From NCBI GenBank assembly GCA_964620325.1, contig CAZUIM010000010.1, positions 1 to 64,000 of the forward strand: DNA of 64,000 nt, written 5' to 3'. The notes below the pieces were generated by a model, which did no database searches, was not told the origin of the DNA, and saw only the letters and a list, made by a program, of their open reading frames with translations. Made by a program: the position numbers and the translations under genes. Shown piece by piece: positions 52,001-60,835 of this stretch (position 1 is the stretch's first letter; each line of letters starts with the position of its first letter). This DNA is from CAZMYM01 sp964620325. Lineage in GTDB: Bacteria; Bipolaricaulota; Bipolaricaulia; UBA7950; UBA9294.

Positions 52001-52480
52001 ATGAAGTTCACCGCCGCAGTCAAGAAGCTCCCAGAGCGGAACGCCGCCTGCATTCGCCACGTCGGACCATACAACAAGATCGGAGAGGCGATCGAGAGAA
52101 TCTTCGCCTGGGCCGGACCGAAGGGGCTGATTCAACTCCCGAAGACGGAAGTCCTCGCCGTCTACCACGACTGCCCAGAGGAGGTCGCGGAGGCCGAGCT
52201 CCGATCGGACGCTTGCATCACCGTCTCCGAGCGAACGAAGGCGGACGGCGACGTCAGAACGATGAAGATCCCGGGCGGGCTCTTCGCGGTCGCTCACGTC
52301 GAGATCGACCCGGCCGAGTACGGTGATGCGTGGGACAGGCTGGTCGGCGAATGGATCCCGGAGAACGGATACGAGTCCGACGACGATCGACTGTGCTACG
52401 AGGTCTATCTGAACGATCCCGAGGGACACCCGAAGGGAAAGCACATCGTCGACATCTGCGAGCCGGTCAAGGAGAAGTAG
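52001..52480 (+). CDS. Stand-alone GyrI-like (AraC effector-binding) domain protein
   Basis: A 159-residue protein homologous to the C-terminal domain of the regulator upstream: NAACIRHVGPYNKIGEAIERIFAWAGP, LRSDACITVSERTK, GLFAVAHVEIDPAEYGDAWDRL and HIVDICEPVKEK align with the regulator almost without gaps. Stand-alone GyrI/SbmC domains bind or hydrolyse toxic small molecules or protect gyrase. TAGGAGGT is a strong ribosome site. Likely controlled by the three repeats upstream. Confidence 0.93.
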   Translation: MKFTAAVKKLPERNAACIRHVGPYNKIGEAIERIFAWAGPKGLIQLPKTEVLAVYHDCPEEVAEAELRSDACITVSERTKADGDVRTMKIPGGLFAVAHVEIDPAEYGDAWDRLVGEWIPENGYESDDDRLCYEVYLNDPEGHPKGKHIVDICEPVKEK

Positions 52481-52592
52481 ATTTCGAGGATTCCTCGAGC
52501 ATGGGCGAGCGCGTTCGTGGCGCTTGCCTTCCCTTGGGGGCTTCCTTGATCGCCGGGAAGCGATCCGCGATGATCCCCAAGAGGAGGACTTC

Positions 52593-53741
52593 ATGCAGTA
52601 TCGCTCATTCGGCAGACTCGATTGGAGACCCTCGGCCCTCGGATTCGGCGCGATGCGCCTCCCGACGATCGACGACGATCCGGCGAAGATCGATGAGGAG
52701 ACGGCGACGCGGATGATCCAAACGGCGATCGACGGCGGCGTGAACTACGTCGATACCGCGTGGCCCTACCACAGGGAACAGAGCGAGCCGTTCGTCGGCC
52801 GCTGCCTCGAAGACGGCTATCGGGAGCGGGTCAAGCTCGCGACGAAGATGCCCTCGTGGTTGATCAAAGAGAGAGCGGACTTCGACAGGTACTTGAACGC
52901 CCAACTCGAACGCCTCCGAACCGACACGATCGATTTCTATCTCCTGCACGGACTGAACAAGACCCACTGGCCGCACCTCCGCGACCTCGAGGTGTTGGTG
53001 TGGGCGGAGGGGGCGATCGCCGACGGTCGGATCGCTCACCTCGGATTCTCGTTCCACGACGACCTCGCGACGTTCAAGGAGATCGTCGACGCCCACGATT
53101 GGACATTCTGCCAGATCATGTACAATTACATGGACGTCGACTTTCAAGCGGGGTGCGAGGGACTCCGTCACGCTGCGGCAAACGGACTCGCCGTGGTGAT
53201 CATGGAGCCTCTCCGCGGCGGATCTCTGACGCAGACGGCACCGGAGCCTGTCGCGAGCCTTTGGGCGAGCGCGCCGACGGTCCGGTCGCAGGCCGACTGG
53301 GCGCTTCAATGGCTCTGGAACCAGCCGGAGGTCTCACTCTGCCTGTCCGGCATGTCGACGATGCAGCACGTCGAAGAGAACCTGGCGAGCGCCGAGCGAT
53401 CCGGCGTCGGATCGCTGACAGAAGAAGAACTGCGTCTTGTCGATCGCGTCCGGGAGGCGTACCGAGAGCTGTCGCCGGTCCCGTGCACCGACTGCAAGTA
53501 CTGCCAGCCGTGTCCGAACGGCGTGTCGATTCCGCGCATCTTCGACATCTTCAACCAAGCGAAGATGTACAACGACGAAGCGAGAGCCCGCCGTCGCTAC
53601 AACCAGCTGTTGAAACCCGAAGAGCGCGCGGACAACTGCGTCGAATGCGGCCAGTGCGAGGCGGCGTGCCCACAGCAGATCGAGATCATCGACTGGCTGA
53701 AGAGGGCGCACGCCTTCCTGGCGGAGTCCTCCGCCTCCTGA
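52593..53741 (+). CDS. Aldo/keto reductase with C-terminal 2[4Fe-4S] ferredoxin domain
   Basis: A 382-residue two-domain protein. The AKR barrel (residues 1-~285) has YVDTAWPYHREQSE (Asp, Tyr), ATKMPSWL (Lys) and DFYLLHGL (His). The C-terminal ~90 residues have PCTDCKYCQPCPNG and CVECGQCEAACPQQ, two 4Fe-4S sites. This class of ferredoxin-linked AKR is frequent in anaerobes. The ATG at 52593 has GAGGAGG nearby. The RIO kinase gene starts 2 bases after its stop. Confidence 0.94.
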   Translation: MQYRSFGRLDWRPSALGFGAMRLPTIDDDPAKIDEETATRMIQTAIDGGVNYVDTAWPYHREQSEPFVGRCLEDGYRERVKLATKMPSWLIKERADFDRYLNAQLERLRTDTIDFYLLHGLNKTHWPHLRDLEVLVWAEGAIADGRIAHLGFSFHDDLATFKEIVDAHDWTFCQIMYNYMDVDFQAGCEGLRHAAANGLAVVIMEPLRGGSLTQTAPEPVASLWASAPTVRSQADWALQWLWNQPEVSLCLSGMSTMQHVEENLASAERSGVGSLTEEELRLVDRVREAYRELSPVPCTDCKYCQPCPNGVSIPRIFDIFNQAKMYNDEARARRRYNQLLKPEERADNCVECGQCEAACPQQIEIIDWLKRAHAFLAESSAS

Positions 53742-53743
53742 CG

Positions 53744-54568
53744 ATGGAACGGAACCTCGAAGAGATCGACTCCCTCGAGGAGAAGCGCCGAGGTGCCCGG
53801 CCGAAAGAGGAAGACGATCTCAACGTCGAGGAGCTCCTCCTCACCGCGCTCGACCCGCTGATCGAGGATCGACTCCTTCTCGAGGTGGTACGGCCGATCA
53901 AGAGCGGGAAGGAGGCGGTCGTCTATCTCTGCCGCGCGGCGCCGTCGATCGGTCCGGACCTCGTCGCGGCCAAGATCTACCGACCGCACGAACGCCGAAG
54001 CTTCAAACGCGACGCCGTCTATCAGCAGGGGCGTGAACGCGGTGCCCGTCCCGACGCGCGAGAGCTCCGCGCCCACAGCCGGAAGACGACCGGCAGCCGA
54101 TTGCGGAAGTTCACCGCCTGGATCTCACACGAGATGCGGACCCTGGAGGTTCTTCACGCGGCGGGGGCCGACGTCCCCAAACCGTTCGTGCACCAGGGAC
54201 CGGTCATCCTGATGGAGTACATCGGCGATCCGGAGCACCCGGCGCCGGTTCTCGTGAGCCTGCCGGTCGAGCCGCCTCTCGCAACTCGTATCTACGAGGC
54301 GATTCTCCGAAACGTCGAGCTCTTCCTCCAACACCATCGAGTTCACGCCGACCTGTCGGCCTACAACGTGCTGTTGTGGGAGGAGAGGGCGACGATCATC
54401 GATTTCCCGCAGGCGGTCGATCCTCGGTACAACGACGACGCATTCGACCTTCTCCTTCGAGATCTGGAGAACACGAACACGTTCTTCGCCGACCGGGGCG
54501 TGGACGTCGTCGACCCGATCGACCACGGGCTTTCGCTCTGGAGAAACCACGTCGATCCGAACCGCTAG
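53744..54568 (+). CDS. RIO-type serine/threonine protein kinase (second copy)
   Basis: A 274-residue RIO1-like kinase: P-loop IKSGKEAVVYLC, LVAAKIYRP (Lys), catalytic loop RVHADLSAYNVLLW (Asp, Asn) and TIIDFPQAVDPRYN (metal-binding Asp). It shares the architecture and most motifs with the RIO gene at 31760; HADLSAYN replaces HGDLSAYN. N-terminal ~35 residues are charged. It starts immediately after the ferredoxin-AKR stop, so the two are co-transcribed. Confidence 0.93.
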   Translation: MERNLEEIDSLEEKRRGARPKEEDDLNVEELLLTALDPLIEDRLLLEVVRPIKSGKEAVVYLCRAAPSIGPDLVAAKIYRPHERRSFKRDAVYQQGRERGARPDARELRAHSRKTTGSRLRKFTAWISHEMRTLEVLHAAGADVPKPFVHQGPVILMEYIGDPEHPAPVLVSLPVEPPLATRIYEAILRNVELFLQHHRVHADLSAYNVLLWEERATIIDFPQAVDPRYNDDAFDLLLRDLENTNTFFADRGVDVVDPIDHGLSLWRNHVDPNR

Positions 54569-54623
54569 TCGGACTCACCGAATCCGGGCTCGCACAACCG
54601 AGAGATCTCGGCAGACGTGTGCG

Positions 54624-54872
54624 CTAGCGCGTCCAGAACTGGAACTCCGGCTCGAAGCAGACCCCGTCGATCTCGTCGACGACGTCGCTCAAATGACTCC
54701 TGACGTCGAAGATCGCCCGATTGTAGACGCTCGGCCCGATCTCCTCGAGAACGAAGCGCAGGACGAGGCTTGACTTCAGATCTCCGATATCGAGTTCCAA
54801 CTCCTCGCGGAAGAACTCCACAATCGATTCGCGGAGGCGCCCTTCTGTCTCGTGATCCAACTCGATCGTCAC
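54624..54872 (-). CDS. DUF2164 family protein
   Basis: An 82-residue protein: TIELDHETEGRLRESIVEFFREEL, ELDIGDLKSSLVLRFVLEEIGPSVYNRAI and VDEIDGVCFEPEFQFW, the complete DUF2164 pattern. The GTG start at 54872 is preceded by GGGAGAG; upstream codons look non-coding. No function is known; often found in small bacterial operons. Confidence 0.9.
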   Translation of the reverse strand: MTIELDHETEGRLRESIVEFFREELELDIGDLKSSLVLRFVLEEIGPSVYNRAIFDVRSHLSDVVDEIDGVCFEPEFQFWTR

Positions 54873-55022
54873 GTTCTCTCCCACCGTTGACCTGCCGACA
54901 GGATACGCCGGGCCCCAAGATGCGGGCAACGTGCCGGGAGGAAACCGGAGGGATGAATCCCGATCCTCAGTTGAACTCTCCCCGGGAGTGGCTAGCATGT
55001 GGCATGAGGGGGGACGCGGGAC

Positions 55023-57161
55023 GTGCGAAGCGGTCGGTGGACTCGTGGTTGCGGGATCGCATTCACCGCCGCCATCTTCCTCTTGACCGCTTCCACGGGA
55101 TCTGTGCTCGGCGTGCCGACCGTCATCCGAGACCCGTTCTCCATCGCGTTCCCGGAGACGGAACTCCCGTCGCTCGCCGCCGACGGCCGACCGGCCTTCT
55201 ACCTGATCAGCGCAGGCCGCCGGATCGAGTTGGTCGGTCCGCCGCTTGTCGGCTCCGACGCAGGAGGACCCCGGTGGGCCTTTGCGACCGAGGATGGGCG
55301 GAAGGCGAAGGTGAGAATCGAAGACGGTCCCGAGCGGACGGTTCGGATCGTCTTCACCGTCGAAGGAACCGGCGAGTTCGAGAGACTCGGCGTGGCCCTT
55401 CGCGTGACGGAGACCGAAGGCTTCTACGGACTGATGGAGCGCGTCGTCCAGGGAAGCCAGGGCCTCTCGTGGGCGCCGGGAATGACCGAAGCGCTGAACC
55501 TACGCGGACAGACGGTCGATCTCTACACCCTTCCGACCGTCTCGATCTACGCCCCGTTCTTCGTCTCATCGAGCGGCTACGGCCTCTTCGTCGAGAGCGA
55601 TTGGCCGGGAACGTACCGGTTCGGGGTCGACGCCGACCGACGTCGACGGCCGACCGAGGTTTCGATCGAGCAGGAGGGACCCGAGCTCTCTCTGCTTCTC
55701 CTCCCTGGACCGACGCCGATCGACGTGGTCGAGCGATACGCCCGACTGACCGGCTTGCCGCTCCTGCCGCCCGAGTTCATCTTCGGACCCGGCCGATGGC
55801 GAGACGTCGTTTGGGACCTTCCGCGCTTCTACGACGGCACCCCGTACGCGGGGCCGTACAACTCGATGATCGTCGAGGACGCTCTGATGATGGAGGCGCT
55901 CGGCATTCCGTGCCGATGGATCGTCGTCGATCGACCTTGGGCGTCCGGCACGTTCGGCTACGGAGACATGACCTTCGACGAGAACCGCCTTCCCGAGTTC
56001 GAGGGGATGATCGATTGGCTCGCCTCACGAGGCATCGCGACGCTCCTCTGGCTCGGACCTTGGGTGATGGACGGCCAACGGGACGAGGCGATCTCCAAGG
56101 GATTCGACGTGCCCCTGACGCTCCCGTACCTGGTGAACGCCGCGTTGATCGACTTCACCAATGCGGACGCCCGCGCCTGGTGGATCGATGAGATCGAGCC
56201 GCTGTTCGAGACCGGGATCTCCGGATTCAAGCTCGACCGTGGAGAGGAGAAGCCGCCGGACGGCCAGCTGTTCAGAGGCTCCTACGCCGATGGGACCTCG
56301 TACCGTGAGGGACACAACGCGTACCCGCTCTGGTTCGCCCAGGCGGCACACGAGGCGGCGGATTCCGCCGGGGTCGAGGAGTTCGTTTCGTTCTATCGCG
56401 CCGGGTGGGCCGGCAGCTCGCAGTACACGGTCGCCTGGGGCGGGGACACCGACCCGTCGCTCTTGGGACTCCGATCGGCGGTCATCGCCGTTCAACGTGC
56501 CGCCTTCCTGAACACGCCGGTCTGGGGGTCGGACACCGGCGGCTACAACGAGCGTCCGCCTCGTGAGGCGCTCGCTCGATGGCTCGCATTCTCCGCCTTC
56601 TGCCCGATCATGGAGGTCGGACCGATGGCGAACCTCGCTCCCTGGTCGTGGCTCCCGGACGGAAGCACCAAGGTGCTTTCCGAAGCGGGCTACACCTTCG
56701 ACACCGTCTACGATGAAGAGTTGCTGGCCATCTGGGCGACCTACGCTCGGATTCACGCTGACCTCGTCGACACGATTCACGCTCTCGCCGAGACAGCACA
56801 CGAGCGAGGAACGCCGATCGTCCGGCCGCTGATTCTCGCGTATCCGGACGACGCTCGGTTCGTCGACGCGTTCGCACAGTACCTCCTCGGTCCGGACATT
56901 CTGGTCCGTCCCGTCTGGGAGGAACGGGTCGAGGCTGTCGACGTGCTTCTTCCGGAGGGAGTCTGGGTCGATGCGTGGTCCGGCGAGGCTCATGCCGGTC
57001 CGACGAGCGTCACGGTCGACGTCCCACTCCATGTGATCCCCGTTTTCACCCGCGAAGGATCGAGCATCGAGCTGGACGACCTGAGTGAGCGCTGGGACAA
57101 TGCACGGACCGACGTCGAGAAACGTCCGAACCTCGGCGAGCTGTCACGAGTCGCCCCGTAG
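55023..57161 (+). CDS. Secreted GH31 family glycoside hydrolase
   Basis: A 712-residue protein starting with a signal peptide (GIAFTAAIFLLTASTGSVLG). An N-terminal beta domain is followed by the GH31 barrel: FIFGPGRWRD, IPCRWIVVDRPWASG, nucleophile in SGFKLDRGEE (Asp405), acid/base in TVAWGGDTDPS (Asp475), GSDTGGYNERPP and a C-terminal ALYRDPDA-type sheet. GH31 cleaves alpha-glycosidic bonds (alpha-glucosidase, alpha-xylosidase, sulfoquinovosidase); the substrate is not clear. GTG start at 55023. No sugar transporter is adjacent; the secreted calcium-loop protein follows 18 bases later. Confidence 0.92.
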   Translation: MRSGRWTRGCGIAFTAAIFLLTASTGSVLGVPTVIRDPFSIAFPETELPSLAADGRPAFYLISAGRRIELVGPPLVGSDAGGPRWAFATEDGRKAKVRIEDGPERTVRIVFTVEGTGEFERLGVALRVTETEGFYGLMERVVQGSQGLSWAPGMTEALNLRGQTVDLYTLPTVSIYAPFFVSSSGYGLFVESDWPGTYRFGVDADRRRRPTEVSIEQEGPELSLLLLPGPTPIDVVERYARLTGLPLLPPEFIFGPGRWRDVVWDLPRFYDGTPYAGPYNSMIVEDALMMEALGIPCRWIVVDRPWASGTFGYGDMTFDENRLPEFEGMIDWLASRGIATLLWLGPWVMDGQRDEAISKGFDVPLTLPYLVNAALIDFTNADARAWWIDEIEPLFETGISGFKLDRGEEKPPDGQLFRGSYADGTSYREGHNAYPLWFAQAAHEAADSAGVEEFVSFYRAGWAGSSQYTVAWGGDTDPSLLGLRSAVIAVQRAAFLNTPVWGSDTGGYNERPPREALARWLAFSAFCPIMEVGPMANLAPWSWLPDGSTKVLSEAGYTFDTVYDEELLAIWATYARIHADLVDTIHALAETAHERGTPIVRPLILAYPDDARFVDAFAQYLLGPDILVRPVWEERVEAVDVLLPEGVWVDAWSGEAHAGPTSVTVDVPLHVIPVFTREGSSIELDDLSERWDNARTDVEKRPNLGELSRVAP

Positions 57162-57179
57162 GGGAGAAAGGATGGATCC

Positions 57180-57989
57180 ATGGCGCTGGTGAATCGACAC
57201 GGGTCCGGAGAACACCGGGAGTCTCTCGTCGCCGCTCTCGCGGTCGCCCTCCTGCTGCCACTTGCCGCTCTGGCGATGGAGGCCGACCCACCCGATCTCT
57301 CCGGTACGTGGGCGACCATCCTCTTCTATCCGGAGATCGCCCGCATCCCGTTCATCGGAGAGATCTCGATCACCGCCGTTGTCAGCGTGCTCTCGGAAGT
57401 CGAGCAGGTCGGGACCGACGTGACGCTCTTCGACACCTACTGCAACACGGAAGTACTCACCAGCTCGCCGATCCTCACGACCGAGATCCCGGATCGAGTG
57501 ATGGACTCGCTCGACCCGGATCCACGCACGGGCGAGCTCCAGAGACGCGACGACGAGTGGCATCTCGTTCAGGACTGGCATCTCGAGGTGCGGGGGGCGA
57601 TGCTGGACGATCCGGAGAACGATCCGCTTCCGACGAGTCGGTTCGACTCCCGCCTGGTCGATATGGATCGTGACGGCCATCCGGGGTTCACGGTTCCGGT
57701 CTCCGCCCTCGGCCTCGTCGCGGGTGACACCTACGTCGTGCAGCGGCTCCGCTATCGACTGGCCGGAGGCATTCTCACGTCGCACCGGATCGAGGGAGCG
57801 GTCGAGTGGACGAGCGAGCAGGTGATCGTCGACGCGACCGACGCGTTCCTGACGACGCTGTTCACACAGCGGCACGATCCCGATCCCCTGAATCACCGGT
57901 TCGTCATGCTGCGCCTCCCCGACCGGGCCTCCTGTGAAGACGTCGTCGTCGTCTTCGAAGGCGTCTTGGCGCCCGACGCCGGAGAATAG
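57180..57989 (+). CDS. Secreted protein with calcium-loop-like segment (paralogue of 39374 gene)
   Basis: A 269-residue protein with a signal peptide (LVAALAVALLLPLAALAM), then PPDLSGTWATILFYPEI, VDMDRDGHPGFTV, GDTYVVQRLRYR, HRIEGAVEWTSEQ and RFVMLRLPDRASC. The same blocks in the same order are in the protein at 40135-39374. It lies in a likely operon with the GH31 gene. The DxDxDG-type loop suggests calcium binding. No family is recognised; probably an exoprotein limited to this lineage. Confidence 0.75.
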   Translation: MALVNRHGSGEHRESLVAALAVALLLPLAALAMEADPPDLSGTWATILFYPEIARIPFIGEISITAVVSVLSEVEQVGTDVTLFDTYCNTEVLTSSPILTTEIPDRVMDSLDPDPRTGELQRRDDEWHLVQDWHLEVRGAMLDDPENDPLPTSRFDSRLVDMDRDGHPGFTVPVSALGLVAGDTYVVQRLRYRLAGGILTSHRIEGAVEWTSEQVIVDATDAFLTTLFTQRHDPDPLNHRFVMLRLPDRASCEDVVVVFEGVLAPDAGE

Positions 57990-58065
57990 CGACCGACCGT
58001 TGCGTCTTCCGATTCGAACCGCTACCGTAGGCCGTCGGCCGAAATGCCGGAAGGAGGTTGGGAGC

Positions 58066-58845
58066 ATGCGCCTGCTTCAAGCCAAGACGGGTCTGGTCTT
58101 CGGTGTTGCCAACGAGCGGAGCATCGCGTGGCACATCGCGAAGAACGTCATCGCCCACGGCGGAACGTGCGCGTTCGCACACCTTCCGGGCGAGAGGATG
58201 GAAGAACGCGTCAAGAAGGCACTCGACGCACTCGACCTTCCGTCGCCGTGGACCTTTCCTTGTGATGCGTCGAAGGACGCGGAGCTCGATGCGCTCTTCG
58301 ACGCCGTGAGCGAGGAGCTCGGCTCGATCGATTTCGTCGTCCATTCGATCGCCTACGCCGATCGGAAGTACCTGAAGGAGGGCACCTTTTCTTCGACGCC
58401 GCGTGCGGTCTTTCAGCAAGCGCTCGATATCTCGGCGTTCACACTGGTGGCCATCGCGAACCGGGCGCGGCTGCTCATGCCGAACGGCGGCTCGATCCTG
58501 GCGCTCTCCTACTACGGCGCGGAGAAGGCGGCCCCGGGCTACAACGTGATGGGGGTAGCCAAGTCGGCGCTCGAATCGAGCGTACGTTACCTCGCCGCAG
58601 AACTCGGTGAGGTCGGGATTCGGGTCAACGCACTCTCCGCCGGTCCCTGCCGCACGCTGTCGGCGATGGCCGTCGGCGGGATTGACGTGATGCTCGACAA
58701 GATGAAAGAGACGGCGCCGCTTCGGCGCAACATCGAAACCGACGAGGTCGGCAAAGCGGCCGTCTACCTGCTCTCCGACTTGGCCTCCGGCGTCACCGGC
58801 GAGACCCACCACGTCGACGCCGGCTACAACGCCATCGTGACGTGA
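58066..58845 (+). CDS. fabI: Enoyl-[acyl-carrier-protein] reductase FabI
   Basis: A 259-residue short-chain reductase of the FabI type: GLVFGVANERSIAWHIAK (NADH fold without the classical GxxxGxG), VVHSIAYADRKYL, and the catalytic YYGAEKAAPGYNVMGVAKSALE, where Tyr is six residues before Lys (YNVMGVAK). GPCRTLSAMAVGG follows as in FabI. It reduces the double bond of enoyl-ACP in fatty acid synthesis. GGAGG precedes the ATG at 58066. The presence of FabI argues for a bacterial membrane. Confidence 0.95.
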   Translation: MRLLQAKTGLVFGVANERSIAWHIAKNVIAHGGTCAFAHLPGERMEERVKKALDALDLPSPWTFPCDASKDAELDALFDAVSEELGSIDFVVHSIAYADRKYLKEGTFSSTPRAVFQQALDISAFTLVAIANRARLLMPNGGSILALSYYGAEKAAPGYNVMGVAKSALESSVRYLAAELGEVGIRVNALSAGPCRTLSAMAVGGIDVMLDKMKETAPLRRNIETDEVGKAAVYLLSDLASGVTGETHHVDAGYNAIVT

Positions 58846-59097
58846 TCTCGGACGGCATGAGATTCTCTACACCCGCATCTCTTGGCAAGACACCGCCGAG
58901 GTCCTCGGAACGTCCGTAGCCGAAGTCAAACGGCCGATCGCTTCGGACAGCAGCCCCTCGCGGCATGACCACGATCCGAAGCGCCGCGTCTCGAACGCCT
59001 CGCCGAGGAGCCGAACGCATCCACGTGATCCTCCAGTTCTGAGGCCCAGCGGATCGGCGACGGGCGATTCCTCGAGCATCCCGCCTCCCTCTCGTTC
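58846..59097. other. Non-coding stretch after fabI
   Basis: No credible gene. One plus-strand frame contains LYTRISWQDTAEVLGTSVAEVKR, like the beginning of a helix-turn-helix, but without start or continuation. Nothing else seen. Confidence 0.25.
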
Positions 59098-59901
59098 TCA
59101 GCCGACGGAAGACGCAAGGTCGTCGACCGAGACGTCCGGGTGGTGATAGCGTCGACGACGCTCGGTCCTGCCCGGAATCTGAATCGCCTCGGCCGGGCAG
59201 AAATGCAGACAGGCGAAGCACTGCTCGCACTCGTGGTGCCAGACGGGTCGCCCGCCCTCGAGCCGGATGTTGTCGACCGGGCAAACGCGGGCACAAACGC
59301 CGCAGCTCGTGCAGGCGTCGGTCACGACGAACCGTTCGTCGCGCGTTCGACAGGTCCGCGCGAACCGATGGCCGACCAACGCGTAAATGAGGGCGAACAG
59401 AGGGAAAAGAATGAGACTTCCGACCGCTCGCCGCTTCCGCTTCGACGCAACGACCCTGGAGACCCGTTTGGCGATGCGCTCAGCACGATCGACCATCCGG
59501 CGCGCGGCCTTGGACCCGGCTGCGTTGTACGCGGCGATGTAGTTTCCGGGGGTTCTGATCGCGAACTCGGCGTCGAGGCTCTTTCCTCCGCGTCGGAAGA
59601 GACGTCGAGCCTGAAGAATCGCGACTCCAGGCATCCCGCCCATCGTCAGGACGAGGAAGGCGTAGTCGACGTTCGAGGTGTCGATCTGCTCGATGAACTC
59701 CCTCACGATCAGCGGGAGGCCATAGAAGTACACGGGACAGACGATACCGACCGTCCCAGCGGCGTGGAACCGCGCCTCCTTCATCGTCTGGACGAGGTGG
59801 ATCAGCTCCACCTTCCCGAGTTCGCTCGCGATCGTTCGTGCAACGGCGAGGGAGTTCCCCGTTCCCGAGAACCAGTAGATGACGCTCGACGCGCCGCTCA
59901 T
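59098..59901 (-). CDS. EFR1 family ferredoxin (flavodoxin-like + 2[4Fe-4S])
   Basis: A 267-residue protein. Residues 1-~150 are a flavodoxin-like domain (VIYWFSGTGNSLAVARTIASEL, the FMN phosphate loop). A hydrophobic stretch (SLILFPLFALIYALV) follows, then CTSCGVCARVC and CEQCFACLHFC for two 4Fe-4S clusters. This is the EFR1 architecture. Electron carrier in anaerobes; partner unknown. The ATG at 59901 follows GGGAGGTG. Confidence 0.93.
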   Translation of the reverse strand: MSGASSVIYWFSGTGNSLAVARTIASELGKVELIHLVQTMKEARFHAAGTVGIVCPVYFYGLPLIVREFIEQIDTSNVDYAFLVLTMGGMPGVAILQARRLFRRGGKSLDAEFAIRTPGNYIAAYNAAGSKAARRMVDRAERIAKRVSRVVASKRKRRAVGSLILFPLFALIYALVGHRFARTCRTRDERFVVTDACTSCGVCARVCPVDNIRLEGGRPVWHHECEQCFACLHFCPAEAIQIPGRTERRRRYHHPDVSVDDLASSVG

Positions 59902-59952
59902 CTCTCGTTCACCTCCCTGATCGATTCTAGCCGAACGAGGGACGAGGATGCT

Positions 59953-59974
59953 GGGCTCCGCTCCCGCGGAGCCC
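59953..59974 (-). terminator. Hairpin terminator
   Basis: GGGCTCCGC and GCGGAGCCC (9-bp perfect stem, 4-base loop) lie about 20 bases after the stop of the coiled-coil protein gene in leftward reading. No strong U-tract follows, so efficiency is unknown. Confidence 0.45.
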
Positions 59975-59994
59975 ACCGGATGGAGCACGAAGGG

Positions 59995-60660
59995 CTAGCG
60001 TCTCGGGAAGCGGTAGAGGATGAATCCGTCAAATCGGAAGAGGAGATCCTCGAGCCGTTCGACCAGTCGAGCGAGCGCCGGGAAAGCCGTCTCCGGTTCG
60101 ACCCGCCTGGCAAGATCGGCGATCCGCCGTCCGAGCACGCGGGCCGCCCGATGCACAGCGCCCTCGAGTTGCTCGTACTCCTCCGGGCTCATCCCGATCG
60201 ACGCCTCAATGATCCGGCTATCGAGCCAGCCCCGGAGGTCTTCGACCGCTTCCTCGGCGTTCGGTCGCTCCGGGGGCCTCGTTGTCGACTCGACGATCTC
60301 CTCGAGGATTTGGACAGATCGATGGAGTCGCAGATCGAGCTCGACGGTTCGTGTCCTCGGCGCTTCTTCGTCCAGTTCTTCACGCGGACGTTCGAGGAGC
60401 TCGATGATCCGCTCGATCGCTTCGATCGCCCGCTCGACGCTTTCTTCGAGCCGTTCGGCCGCCGGACGCTCGAGCGCGACGAGCTCGGACTCCAATCGCC
60501 GGAGAAGGTCGGAGAGCCGGTCGAGGGTCGCTTCCAGTCTCCCCCCTCCATCCTGACGGGGTTCCGCGACGGCCATCCCGACGGGGATCGCAGTCACGAG
60601 CAACAGGCCGACCAACGTGAGAACGCCGAGGCGCCTTCGCGAGTGCTTCGATCGTTTCAT
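59995..60660 (-). CDS. Secreted coiled-coil protein
   Basis: A 221-residue protein with a signal peptide (LGVLTLVGLLLVTAIPVGMAVA) followed by long amphipathic helices with heptads (LEATLDRLSDLLRRLESEL and ERAIEAIERIIELLERP). Highly charged (Glu/Arg). No recognised family. GGAGGAAGC precedes the ATG at 60660. It is divergent from the membrane-bound regulator at 60836, whose promoter region it shares, so it may be a regulated envelope-stress protein. Confidence 0.75.
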   Translation of the reverse strand: MKRSKHSRRRLGVLTLVGLLLVTAIPVGMAVAEPRQDGGGRLEATLDRLSDLLRRLESELVALERPAAERLEESVERAIEAIERIIELLERPREELDEEAPRTRTVELDLRLHRSVQILEEIVESTTRPPERPNAEEAVEDLRGWLDSRIIEASIGMSPEEYEQLEGAVHRAARVLGRRIADLARRVEPETAFPALARLVERLEDLLFRFDGFILYRFPRR

Positions 60661-60835
60661 GCTTCCTCCTTTGAGGTGCCGCGCATGGTGCGCGACACGC
60701 GCCGTCCGAGATCTAGGGAGACGGCGATCAACCGTATGAGCCGGCGGATCAAGGAGGAACCGCGATTCGGTCAACGTCCCGTCAACGTGCGATGACCGTC
60801 TTGTCGGCGCGTCAGTCCCCGCCTACCCTGTCGAT

